This document shows, in pieces, positions 18,061-27,929 of a stretch of DNA of 31,053 nucleotides (the first letter of the stretch is position 1; each line of letters opens with the position of its first letter). The translations under genes and the position numbers were made by a program. The DNA is taken from NCBI GenBank assembly GCA_003427395.1, contig BFEA01000258.1:1763276-1794328 (forward strand), given 5' to 3'. The notes under the pieces were generated by a model that saw only the letters and a list, made by a program, of their open reading frames with translations, ran no database searches and was not told the DNA's origin. The stretch comes from Chara braunii (lineage: Eukaryota > Streptophyta > Charophyceae > Charales > Characeae).

Positions 18061-18420
18061 AGAGTCACTTGACCATTGAATTTCGTAATGATGAGAGAGA
18101 AGTGGAAGCTAGGGGTCCTTCTACCATGATTCCAGAACTTCTGCTCACTACTACTGAGAAGGGCTTAGGTGATCATTTCTGAGTTAAATTAAATGTTGTG
18201 TGCTTCCGCTTACTCTCCCTCCCTTGGTAGTCAGGAGAGAGACTTTTAGTGGGGGTGTCATCATCTGTTTGTGGGGAAGGGGCAAAAAACCGAATAATAA
18301 TATAATACCGTAATACAGGGGGTGGGTGGTGTAGAAGAAGTCGAAGACTCTGAGTGAGAGGGAATTTGAACAGAAGGGGGGATTCAAAGTAGACCACATA
18401 CGTAGTACTACGGTAGTACT
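18059..18420. promoter_or_regulatory. Upstream region of the GT34 gene
   Basis: This is the 5' flank of the glycosyltransferase. An AT-rich AATAATATAATA stretch (18293-18307) about 115 bp before the ATG could act as a TATA-like element. The palindromic GTAGTACTACGGTAGTACTA directly precedes the ATG. No other signal is clear. Confidence 0.35.
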
Positions 18421-19685
18421 ATGTATACCTTATTGAGGACTGTTCGGTCGATTTGCCGACTAGGGATCCTGGGTTGCGTGTGGTGTGCCGTTTTTCTCGT
18501 GCTTCTACGATTGGGATATCCTCTACGATTGAGATCCACGGAGTCTGCGACAGCTTTGCCGTTTTCTGGCGCGTTCCCCATGAGCGGCGCTTCTTTGTCA
18601 GAGGCTTTCGGACTCAGACCGGAGGTTCAGCCCTCCCTCTGGTCGGGACAGAGGCTTGCTCACCGGCCTGTGGGTTACGTCGAGCGAGTTCTTCGTGGCG
18701 CCACCCGCCCGCTATGGCCCCACCAGACCCCACAAGTGCTGCTGGTATCTGCAAGTCAGCCCCGCTGCAGCACTCCTCGCGGCGATAACCACATTGTCAA
18801 GTCCCTTAAGAACAAGGCCGATTACGCAAGGAAGCATGGCTTCGCCACGTGGTTCTCGATGGAGGGGTTTGTAGACCCCCCTTATCACCCCCCTTACCAT
18901 CATCGTCTTCGAAATAAGGTCATGTTGTTACGTCACCTGTTGCGCACGCACAGCAAGCATTACGATTGGCTGTTCTGGATCGATTCTGACGCCATAATCA
19001 CCGACATGAGCTTCAGGGTACCCTGGGACGACTACGTCTTGCACGGGTACAGTGTGGTTCTTTGGGGCAGTCCTTCCGGCCTCGACTCCGCTCCCAGCTA
19101 CCAGCCATCCTTGAGCACAGGGGTCCTCTTGCTAAGGAACGACCAGTACTCGAGGGAGTTTTTGGAGGCAATTGTACAGCTTTGGGGGGAGGGGGAGGGG
19201 GAGAAGTACCGTGATGATGGTGGTGGCAATCGCACGGCCGGCGATTCCATCGAAGAGGAAGTCACTGTCACTGACAGGCGGATGGTGGCCGGCATGCCGT
19301 CGTCGTACCTTCTTTCGGATCAGTCCAGCGCAATCTACCTGCTGGCCACTCAGAGAGAGCGATGGCTGCCACGTGTCTTCCTCGAAGCCAGGTATCATAT
19401 CAATCGGTACTGGCGGGAAGTGAGTCATGATCTGGAGAGGTACTACCAAAAGGGTGCATGGGTGGGAGATGGCTTAGACCCCCCTTTCATCGTGCATTTC
19501 TGCGGATGTGCGCTGTGCTGGCGGCGGGATTCCGCGCAGCTCGATGAGTGCCAGGCTCAGCACGAGCGCACGTTCCACTTCGCTGATGACCAGATCATCA
19601 AGGAGTTGGGATACCGGCATCGAAACCTGTCAACGCCGGAGATAGTCTCTCTCGACTGCCATCGAAGAAGAAGGGACATAGCTCG

Positions 19686-19689
<4 letters not shown>
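18421..19689 (+). CDS. GT34 family glycosyltransferase (xyloglucan xylosyltransferase-like)
   Basis: This 422-residue type II membrane protein has a short basic N-terminus and one hydrophobic signal anchor (about residues 14-33), fitting a Golgi enzyme. The GT34 (GMA12/MNN10/XXT) hallmarks are in order: KNKADYARKHG (130-140), WIDSDAIITDM with the metal-binding DSD at 188-190, LSTGVLLLRN (231-240), SDQSSAIYLLATQRERW (299-315), and HFCGCALC (359-366). The family includes plant xyloglucan alpha-1,6-xylosyltransferases, galactomannan galactosyltransferases and fungal alpha-galactosyl/mannosyltransferases; the donor cannot be chosen from sequence alone, but plant XXT-like hemicellulose synthesis is most likely. 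Length is close to plant homologues. An acidic/Gly insert (256-275) is unusual. Two N-glycosylation sites (NRT 270, NLS 402) are present. There are no introns; the TAG stop merges into a (GA)n tract. The first ATG gives the anchor, so the start is reasonable. Confidence 0.9.

Positions 19690-19751
<62 letters not shown>
19690..19751. repeat. (GA)n microsatellite abutting the GT34 stop codon
   Basis: About 62 bp of GA begin within the stop codon context, followed by GGAAGGAAGG. Confidence 0.95.
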
Positions 19752-19754
<3 letters not shown>

Positions 19755-19903
19755 GGAAGGAATGCCCACGGGTTTTTCTTGGATTGTTTTAAATTTCCGT
19801 TTTCTTCTTTCTTCTTTTCAACTCCAAAGGTACTGTAGTGTAGTAGTTGTATTAAAATCGAAAAAAAAAAGAAAAAAAAAATCAATCTTGGAACGTGGCC
19901 TGG

Positions 19904-20001
19904 GGCCAAGTCCCACTTACGCTGATTCTTCATTTCTGGGCGTTGATCTTCCTAATCTACCGTCAGAAGTTGAGAATTAGGGTCCCAAGTGGAACTTGGC
20001 C
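19904..20001. mobile_element. Short MITE, family B
   Basis: GGCCAAGTCCCACTTA and its inverted relative TCCCAAGTGGAACTTGGCC bound 98 bp containing GGGCGTTGATCTTCCTAATC, shared with 17752-17838. Confidence 0.6.
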
Positions 20002-20019
20002 GCTGGCGGACTTTGCCAG

Positions 20020-20310
20020 TTTTTTTTTTTTTTTATGTTGTGACCAAGCTCTCTCATCTCCAAAAAAAAAATATTATTATTATTATTATTATTATATATT
20101 TTTTTTATATTTTTTTTTTAAGTGTGGTCCGATGGACCACGGATCAGATATTAAACTGATCAGAACAGATATTACACTTGATCTCACTTAGCCAAAAGGC
20201 CGAGAAAGGTATATCTCCACATTTTTAAGCTACCTTCTTCCCTTTTTTTTTTTTTATGTTGTGACCAAGCTCTCTCATCTCCAAATTTTTAAGCTTCCTT
20301 CTTCCCGCCG
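20020..20310. repeat. Tandem duplication (about 65 bp) interrupted by the U2 insertion
   Basis: A T-run plus ATGTTGTGACCAAGCTCTCTC...ATCTCCA occurs at 20021-20062 and 20238-20283. The right part, ATTTTTAAGCT-CCTTCTTCCC, occurs at 20220-20243 and 20285-20307. Removing the U2 insert restores two adjacent copies. Confidence 0.7.
20123..20212 (-). pseudogene. U2 snRNA retropseudogene, 5' end exact, 3' truncated, A-rich tail
   Basis: On the minus strand ATACCTTTCTCGGCCTTTTG begins at 20212, the exact U2 5' terminus, and similarity runs through stem-loop IIa (GGTCCATCGGACC) to about 20123. A four-base TGAG insertion follows GGCTAAG, and the branch-point-pairing GTAGTA reads GTAATA, so it is not functional. 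An A-rich tail with (TAA)n follows (20122-20063). ATCTCCA flanks the insert at 20056-20062 and 20213-20219, a 7-bp target duplication. Confidence 0.88.
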
Positions 20311-20400
20311 AATACAACGTACGGTCATTATAACTGTATTTGAGGCATCTTTCAGTCTCGATACAGCTATAATGACCGTACGTTGTATTCGGGGGACGAA
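20300..20400. mobile_element. Hairpin MITE family A, copy
   Basis: Arms 20300-20339 and 20360-20400 pair almost perfectly across ATACAACGTACGGTCATTAT, around a 20-nt loop containing GGCATCTTTCAGTCT. Confidence 0.85.
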
Positions 20401-20591
20401 GGTAATGAATACCAATGGAATTTTATGATTCAAAGAAAATCATGCCAACAAAACGGTAACAGCTATTAAATTTATAATAATACCTTGCCTACCGTTTTTC
20501 TTTTTCTTTTTTTTCTTCTTCTTTTTCTTTCGAAAGGCTTTTTTTTTCCTTCTTTTTCTTTCACAACCTATGCAAATTATGCTGGCTCCCA

Positions 20592-21172
20592 TCGCACTTA
20601 GTGCCAACGGACTGTGATAGTCCTCTGGGCTGAGGTCCCATTAGCAAAAAGGATAGGATCGAGCTCCTGAATCTGGATTTGCTTGAAGCACAGATGCAGA
20701 AAAGCAGTTCAATCCCGATTTCCTACACATCTCCATAAACTCGTCCACATTCAGGCATTCGATCCGATCCTCTTTGCCAGTGGGACCACGCCCCTGGATA
20801 CCCCTGATCGGTATTAGCGGGGTCTATGACCAACACGGGTGTGAGTGTGAGCGCGAGTGGGTTGTGTGTGGTGTGTGGGAGAGTGTTGGCNCTGATCGGT
20901 ATTAGCGGGGTCTATGACCAACACGGGTGTGAGTGTGAGCGCGAGTGGGTTGTGTGTGGTGTGTGGGAGAGTGTTGGCCATAGCCTCTGCTGCTANTCGA
21001 TGAAGGGTGGGGGACGATGAGAAAGGGAGGCACAGCTACTGACAGGTCTCGGTCTTTGTGTTNGCCAGACCCCCACTGGCGGCCCCAACCCTATACCCTA
21101 ACCATTAGGGGCAAGGGGCAACATGAAATCTCCCCTTCACAGAGAGAGGAAAACTATGCTTGCAGGGGTCCC
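20592..21172 (+). mobile_element. SINE body, head missing, with nested MITE and assembly duplication
   Basis: 20592-20626 (CACTTAGTGCCAACGGACTG...) and 20950-21172 match the SINE at 14714-15114. It lacks the tRNA head and poly(A). A 154-bp TIR insert (20634-20787; GGTCCCATTAGCAAA and TTGCCAGTGGGACC) lies inside. 20804-20890 is repeated at 20892-20978 across an N at 20891. Further Ns are at 20996 and 21063. Confidence 0.7.
20634..20787. mobile_element. Short TIR element nested in the SINE body
   Basis: Imperfect 15-bp ends GGTCCCATTAGCAAA / TTGCCAGTGGGACC resemble MITE family B ends. Confidence 0.45.
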
Positions 21173-21300
21173 CTCTAGATAGTCTTAGGAGTAGGTGGTG
21201 GTAGATGGTAGAGATGGAGAGAAACGAGCACAACGGATCATGCACGACGACTCAACGAAAACACATAATCGCCTCTAGATAGTCTTAGGAGTAGGTGGTG
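21172..21300. repeat. 30-bp direct repeat, two copies 99 bp apart
   Basis: CTCTAGATAGTCTTAGGAGT with AGGTGGTGG is repeated exactly at 21172-21201 and 21271-21300. Confidence 0.85.
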
Positions 21301-21334
21301 GAAGGTAAAAGAAACAGAAGTTGAGAGAAGAATG

Positions 21335-21336
<2 letters not shown>

Positions 21337-21369
<33 letters not shown>

Positions 21370-21424
21370 AAAGAAAAAAAGAAAAAAAATCTGACACCAA
21401 CAAAAAAAAGAAAAAGAAAAAAGG
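21337..21424. repeat. (GAAA)n and A-rich microsatellite
   Basis: About nine GAAA units, then A-rich GA sequence. Confidence 0.9.
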
Positions 21425-21534
21425 TGGCGCGACCGGCTGCTGGGGACGGAAGGCACGCGCCGAAGCTACCCTAGCCCACTGCCGGCGAACCGCCGCACTG
21501 CGTCGATCGGCAACTTCCGGTCCCTACCCGTCTC

Positions 21535-21617
21535 CGCCCGAATAGAATGACCGTAACGTACGTACGGTCATTCTAGCCGTGTTTGGCTCACGCTCCGTAC
21601 GTTCTATTCGAGAGAAG
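21535..21617. mobile_element. Hairpin MITE family A, diverged copy
   Basis: CCCGAATAGAA and TTCTATTCGAG form the ends; the left half is itself a palindrome (TAGAATGACCGTA and its complement). Confidence 0.6.
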
Positions 21618-21822
21618 CAGGGCAGGCGTCAACAGAGATCTTCAACGGCGACGCCGCGCCATCGCTATCGCTATCGGTGGTGAGCTCCTCCGCGAGTACC
21701 GGGGGGCCGCCAGGCGTTCTCGATCCCCCTGACCGTTTTTTTTTTTTTTTTTTTACTTCGCTTGGTGTTAAAAGGACCCCTGACCGGTTTCACAACGCTC
21801 GTATAATCTTGGAGACTTCCTA

Positions 21823-21927
21823 CCTTCTTCCCTCCAATACAACGTACGGTCATTATAGCTGTCTCTAGACTGAAAGATGCCTCAAATACAGCTATAATGA
21901 CCGTACGTTATATTGGAGGGAAGAAGG
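21823..21927. mobile_element. Hairpin MITE family A, copy (loop inverted)
   Basis: 40-bp arms (21823-21862, 21888-21927) pair with one mismatch. The loop, CTAGACTGAAAGATGCC, is the reverse complement of the 20300 copy, so it inserted in the other orientation. Confidence 0.85.
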
Positions 21928-21944
21928 CAGAAGCTGCGGACGCT

Positions 21945-22260
21945 ACTAGAAGGGGAAGCGTCCCAGACGGACTCCTTTGCAAGATGTGGCGTTTGCTCTA
22001 TCAGGTGCAGGGCCCCACCCCTCTAAGCGAAACTGGGTGACGCTCCCAAGACGAACTCCTTTTCGGGCTACTGTCTTCCCCCGAATACAACGTACGGTCA
22101 TTGTAGCTGAATTTGGTTTATCTTTCAGTCTACATTCGGCTATAATCACCGTACGTTGTATTCGGGGGTAGACTGTAGACTGTGAGCACCCCGGCCTCGA
22201 TAAACCATTGGTGCAGGGCCCCACCCTGTAAGCGAAACTGGGTGACGCTCCCAAGACGGA
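21945..22260. repeat. Duplicated GC-rich segment flanking a MITE
   Basis: GCAGGGCCCCACC and GCGAAACTGGGTGACGCTCC recur at 22002-22048 and 22212-22252, on either side of the MITE at 22073. Confidence 0.7.
22073..22171. mobile_element. Hairpin MITE family A, copy
   Basis: Arms TCTTCCCCCGAATACAACGT... and ...ACGTTGTATTCGGGGGTAGA pair over about 38 bp with a few mismatches. Confidence 0.8.
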
Positions 22261-22288
22261 CTGCTTTTCCGGCTAGACTGTGATCACC

Positions 22289-22392
22289 CCGGGGCTAGGG
22301 CCCACTTACACGAATTAAGAGATATTGACCGTAGATAGCACAGATCAACGCTCAGAATCTCGTAATCTGTGCAAGTGAGACCTTGCCCCCGG
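22289..22392. mobile_element. Short MITE, family B
   Basis: CCGGGGCTAGGGCCCACTTA and its inverted relative at the right end bound 104 bp with an inner GATCAACGCTCAGAATCTCG. Confidence 0.6.
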
Positions 22393-22501
22393 CCTGGATA
22401 AATTATTGGTTGGTACTGAAGTTTCAGTTGTTTCGGGGGAAAAAGAAAAGAAGGGGAAACTGCTCCTGAGTCACAGTTCTAGTTTGAAATAGTCAAGAAA
22501 A

Positions 22502-22974
22502 TCCAGCGGCCTATCTCAGTTGGTAAGGCACGCAAGTGGCATTCAGGAGGTCTTGGGTTCAATCCTCATTGGCCTCATGTACCTTCCTGGGCAACCTTGG
22601 CGCCCGCCACCTAGAGATATGCCGTTGGTTCCCCCGAGTGGCATTGAGCAGAGACTGCTGATGTTCATAGGGGGAGGGGACCGGAGGGGAGGCACAGTGA
22701 CTGGCCCATCGAAGAAGCTCGGTCCTGATGCTACCGGCTGACCCCTGGCTGGTATCGCCCACCTGCTGTAGCAGGTATCGCACCTGCTACTGGTGGGTGC
22801 AGCTCCCGCATGTTCCCTCGTTGGAGGCTTGAACACGGATGTGGCTGCTACGGGGTTCCCCGTAATACTATAATGACAATAAAAAAAGGCCTGAAAGGCC
22901 GTCCTGTCCAGATTTGACAGGTAATTGAATTGGTTGGGCTTAAAAGAATTAGCCTTTAAAAAAGCAAAAAAAAA
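22502..22974 (+). mobile_element. tRNA-headed SINE with 16-bp target duplication
   Basis: GAAATAGTCAAGAAAA flanks it exactly (22486-22501 and 22975-22990). The head (TCCAGCGGCCTATCTCAGTT, box B GGGTTCAATCC) matches the SINEs at 11311 and 14714. The body has GGGAGGCACAGTGACTGG, shared in part with 14714. It ends in an A-rich tail. Confidence 0.88.
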
Positions 22975-22990
22975 GAAATAGTCAAGAAAA

Positions 22991-23834
22991 GACAAAGTGG
23001 TGCTGATGTCATTGTTCGAGTTCCAGAATGTGCAAGTTTAGCGGGGGGTTGTTGAAACTGTGACCGTTTTTTGTGCCCCAGGGCCCTGGACCCATTAGCG
23101 AAGTATTCTACCACTTCGTTCAGGATTTCGATCACGTGTGGCCTCGAGTGACACAATACGGCCGTTGAATAGATCGGATCTCGAAGGCCTGGTAGTTTCC
23201 GAGCGGGGACTGTAAAGATGCCCACCTCCCGTCCAATGAGATGCGTCGAAAAACAAAAAAAAAACAAAGTTGGACTAACTTGGACATGATAGCTTGTGGC
23301 TTTGCGTGGGCGGGAAGACTGGATTTTATGGGCTCTAAAAGGGGGGATGTTGATTTCCAGACTTCGTTTTTTTTTTTTTTTTGGCTCTGAGAAATAGAAC
23401 TTGAAATGTGAAATTCAGATATCGTGGTGGATCTGACAGGAACGCTTCCGTGTCTGTCGGATGGCCTGTTAGAGGCATCATGAGATACATGGGGATGAAT
23501 GTATCCCTATAGCCATTACTTGTTCATCCTCGTGGCTGTGTTCGTGGACACATGTTATTGCTATGGTACATCACTATGAAGACTTACGGAAAGGAGATCG
23601 TACCAACCCATGAATTTGGGTGCACAGCTGTTCTTCATAGTCTTATGTGCTATTTCAATTCATTTTAAATCAGAAAACGATCCATTCATGCAAATAAAAA
23701 ATCACTTTGTATTTTTCAAAAAACCATAAAATTGCGCCACACATCGTAGAATACTTCGCTAGTGGGTCCAGGCCCCAGGAGCGGTTGCCCCATACTCGAT
23801 ATAGGTTGAGATCAGCTTCTGATCCCGCAGTGCG
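22991..23834. other. Spacer with an inverted repeat pair, no gene
   Basis: GACCCATTAGCGAAGTATTC (23089-23108) and its inverted relative GAATACTTCGCTAGTGGGTC (23749-23768) mark about 50-bp arms roughly 610 bp apart, probably two related insertions. No coding content is recognised. Confidence 0.5.
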
Positions 23835-25173
23835 TAAAAGAAAAAAAGGATTGGAAGACAGCTGCTCAACTCCGGGACAAACTTCGGTACTGCCACCACA
23901 TAGAGAAACATCTAGAATCCATAATAGAGGCAATCCCATTAGCCTGGTATAGGCTGCTAAGAAAAGGACCCACCCTGCAAGAGGGAGATTGGGTGGCCCT
24001 CCCAGATGACACTGACAGGATAGGCAGAATCCATGTAGTGCGACCAACAGACGCATTAGTAGAATACTATAGGATAAGAGCGGGGGACCGGCTCCTGGAC
24101 TCCCGCAACCCTTTTGAGTGGCGGGACAACCCAGAGTTGTTCAGGGTGCGAGTGTTGGGAGAAGGAGAGGAAGCCAGGGTATTTCAGCCTCAAACACCCA
24201 TTCACGAGCTAGCCATAGACCCAGAAGAGCGGCAATGGCAACCTGCGCGGAGGCCAGGGAAGGTTCCTGACAAGAAGCTCCATCTGCATAAGTTGTCTGT
24301 CCGCTCCATGTATAAGATGCTACGACCTAAAAAGCGATGAGGGATATAGTCATAGACAGATGGGCCAGGCACCTCAACTTCTGACGCCAATCAAATGGTT
24401 CGAAGAAAATAAGGTAAGACCAGCAAAAACAGCTTCCTTGCAGTGGCAGATTGCCCACCGCTGTCTACCAACGAACGCCTGGCTGATCAATCACACCTAC
24501 CCGAACAAAAAGGAATAGCACTCCCATGGTGCCAGAGGTGCCTCACAACCTTCCCTGCACAAAAGTGAAATGAGACCATCGAACATATATTCATGCAATG
24601 TCCGGTAGCACTGCTGACATGGCGTCGTTGGTGGGACCGCATTTGGTGAAAGATGACAGCAGAAACACCCTGGCCATGGTCTTGGCAGGCTATACTGACA
24701 GGACATTGTCCGACGCTGGAGCAAGCATCCACCTTTGCAGACAACATGTTCAGACTGGGCAGACGAACAATATGAGCACTCTGGTGGCAGCGCTGCACCT
24801 TAGCACTGAACGGAGTAAGAGTGGAGGGCCCCGAGCTGGCAGGGCAGATAAAAGAGCTCATTGAACTAAAATTAAGACGAAGGTGGAACGAACTCAAACC
24901 CCAATTAGATCTCTTCCAAACTGGTCGAGATGTCAAGAGGGTGATTACTGGTTTTTGCACAGAATGGCTAGGAGGATACCAGGGGGGTTGGATAGCACGG
25001 GTAGAGTGGGGAGGAGATCGGGTTGAGGCACTAGGTCAAGGACCACCCAGAGACTATCATCTCATCTTCAATGAGTGGACTAACATTGAGCCCGCCTTCC
25101 CGATGAGGCCACCGTCTGATTTCCCAGACCCCTTCCCACCCCATCCCCTGTCCTTGCTTGAAATCCCAGAGTA
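23835..25173 (+). pseudogene. LINE ORF2 C-terminal fragment, copy 1
   Basis: Frames at 23835-24340, 24400-24660 and 24820-25173 encode successive parts of the C-terminus of a non-LTR retrotransposon protein, broken by frameshifts and stops. The RVT zinc-binding motif is readable around 24440-24660: WCQRC, then ETIEHIFMQC. The C-terminus ends PMRPPSDFPDPFPPHP. The RT catalytic part is absent, so it is 5'-truncated, as is usual for LINE insertions. Homologous blocks recur in copy 2 (GDWVA, LSVRSMYKMLR, TIEHIF). No function expected. Confidence 0.78.
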
Positions 25174-25299
25174 ACTAATCCCAGAGTAACTACCTACGAA
25201 CCTGTTCCCCCGTGCCCCTCGGGGAGGTGAAAGCAGGCAATGGGACGCTGGACCCGATTTCCAGCTGGTACAGACTCAATACATCTTAAGGGGAGGGAG

Positions 25300-27502
25300 A
25301 AATTAGGATACAGAAAACAATAGGATGGTGGCTCCATCACCAAGGGGGTCGCCCTCCGGAAGGGCACCACATTTCCTGGGTGGCCCCAGATTCCCCCATC
25401 CGGATCCTGGGGGTCAAGATGACAGTACTAGGTAAACCCCCAGAGAACGACGGATGGTTATCAGCCCCGACGTTTGCTAAACTCTCTCAATGGAACCACA
25501 AGTACACATTGCTCTTCGGTCGCGCCGTGGTGATCAACAATGTTGTTTTAGCCACCCTTTGGTATAAATCGGTTCTCTGGCTGCTGAGCCCAGAGGCTCT
25601 GAGGACCCTGAAGAGGAAGGTGGGAGTTTATCTATGGAGAGGAGACAGTGAAAATCTCCACGCTAGAAGTTGAGTAGCGTGGGACTCAGTTATTCAACCT
25701 AAGGCGAAGGGAGGCATTGGTATCCTTGACCCACTCGGCCAATCTCGAGCCGTCGGTCTACAATGGGTGATACCGTGATACGTTTGATCTTCGAAAGCCC
25801 ATCAGCATGGAGGCCGCTAGCACTAGAACAAATTGCCCGCCTCCCCCCCCCGAGGCTCCTCCATCTATACACCCTCTCCTCTGGCTAAACGATCGTTATT
25901 GGAGAATACCACGATGTTCCCGGGGGTGGGAAGGACGGAGAGACGATTTCTGGCCCCGTTTGCTAAAAATTTGGAGGAAACTTCCCCGCCCGGATTGCCC
26001 ACCCTTAGATAGGTGGGAAGAGGTGGCAAGACAACCCCTCTTCGGAAATCGTTGGATCACCAACGAACTGAGCCAGATTTTTTGTAGCACCGACCTCCCA
26101 TGAAAAGGATGGGTGAAGAATGGAGTGATGAAAGTTGGTGACCTCTGGGACAGGGAGAGGAAGGATTGAAAGAGTTCGGAGAGGATGAAGGAGGAGGTAT
26201 TCCCATAATGTTGAAACGACACTTGAAGAAATAATAGAGGTTCTCTCGGTAGGGTGGTGGTCCATCCTTCGCAAACGAAGAGTGTTGAAGGAGGGGGACT
26301 GGGTAGCCAGGGGTAACACGGTAGGTCTTGCTCACCTAATCCGTTCAGAGGAAACGCTGATTGAATGGTACATCATGGAAAGAAAGGGAAGACTGGTAAG
26401 ATGTCGGGACCTCTTCCAATGGGTTCAGAAGGATGAACTACACAAAATACGGGTATTAGAGGACGGAGAGGACCGGCGGGCCTTTTTTCCGGAGATAGCC
26501 TTAGAGACCCTTCCCATAGATCCATTAAAATGGATCTGGAACCCTAACCCACGGAACAGCCCACAACAGCCCAAACCCAAAACATTGTCAGGGCTCTCAG
26601 TAAGAGCATCGTATCGTATGCTCAGAATAAAGCGCTGCCTAAAAGACACGGTGATCGACCACTGGCGAAGGCACCTCAATATAGAAACGCATCTTCTCAC
26701 ACCAATACGATGGTTCTGCGACACCAAGTATAAACCAGCGAAAATTTCATCTTTGCAGTGACAGATCTTGCATCGGTGCTTCACAACCAACAACTGGTTG
26801 ATCGATCACTCGCAGTTGGAACAACAAGGCCGGACGCTCTCTTGGTGCTCTCGATGTCTGCAAGGTTTTCCGGTTAGAAAGAGAGTAGAGACAATTGAGC
26901 ATATATTTCTACAATGCCCCGCCGTTATTCTTACCTTGAGGTGGTGGGATAGGGTGTGGTAACAATTGGTCCCCGGGCACCCATGACCGTGGGATTGGCG
27001 TGCCATCCTAACAGGCCACTACCCACCTTTCCAAGACGACATCTTTGTGTTGAACATGTTCCACCTATCCCGACGAACGATCCTGTGGGTTCTGTGGTGG
27101 CAACGATGCATCCTAACCTTAGACCAAGTTCGGGTAGAGGGCGAAGAAAGGGTGGAACAATTCAAATTGCACTTCCAACTGGAACCCTCACACAGATGGA
27201 AGACAATGAAGCAAACACTAGACAACCTTCATAGAGCTAAAGACATCCGGGAACAACTACTACAGTTTTTTAGAGAATGACTGGGTGGAGATCGAGAGGG
27301 ATGGGTAGCGGAAGTATGTTGTACGGGGTTTGGGGAAGGAGAAGGGGGGAGGGAGGGTAACCTTAGAGAGGAGGCGCCCATGGACTATCAACTGAGATTT
27401 AAAGACTGGCTGACAATAGACTCCAGCATCCCCATGAGACCTGCAGAGGAGTTCCCAGACCCGTTCCCTCCCCACCCACAGGCCCTGGAATTACGTCTGT
27501 AA
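25300..27502 (+). pseudogene. LINE ORF2 C-terminal fragment, copy 2
   Basis: This fragment reaches further 5' than copy 1: 25380-25673 encodes the post-palm region typical of LINE RTs (IRILGVKM, then AKLSQWNHKYTLLFGRAVVI, LATLWYKSVLW). 26282-26761 and 26768-26962 carry the connector and zinc-binding motif (WCSRC, ETIEHIFLQC), 27050-27280 a basic helical stretch, and the end reads PMRPAEEFPDPFPPHP. Stops and frameshifts separate the blocks. The YADD catalytic box is not present. It lies immediately downstream of copy 1 in the same orientation, suggesting tandem insertions or a local duplication. It ends near 27502 without a poly(A) tail. Confidence 0.8.
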
Positions 27503-27929
27503 CCGACCAATGAAGCTCTCTCCCTGGATACAATCCTTGTGTAAATGATCTTCACTAAAGGTTAGTCATGTTAAGTCTGCCTTTTCTCATCATTTTTATT
27601 CTGTTTTTTTCCTTTTTTACTTTGTTCTACTCTGCTCTGGTTAGCCTATTAGGCTGTGCTCCAGTCTGAATGGGTTGTAGTCCGATCTTTTTCGTCTTCA
27701 GTCTGTTCAGGACTATCTAGTTTTGCTACGTCTGAGTTTGCTTTCCCTTGCTAAATTTCATTTTTCAGCCCTTTCCTTTTGCATACAGTGCGGGTGTGTG
27801 GCAGCAAGTGGGAGATGGGTAGGGAGACGGAAGGAAGTCCCACTGGTGCCCCCTAGTGGCTCCTCTCGGCACCCTGACCTGGCTCAAGGGTAGAGAGGAG
27901 GATGAGGACCATCATGCTTTTATTTCATA
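27503..27929. other. Spacer downstream of the LINE fragments, no gene
   Basis: T-rich sequence, possibly the LINE 3' untranslated region at its start. Nothing else recognised. Confidence 0.4.
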
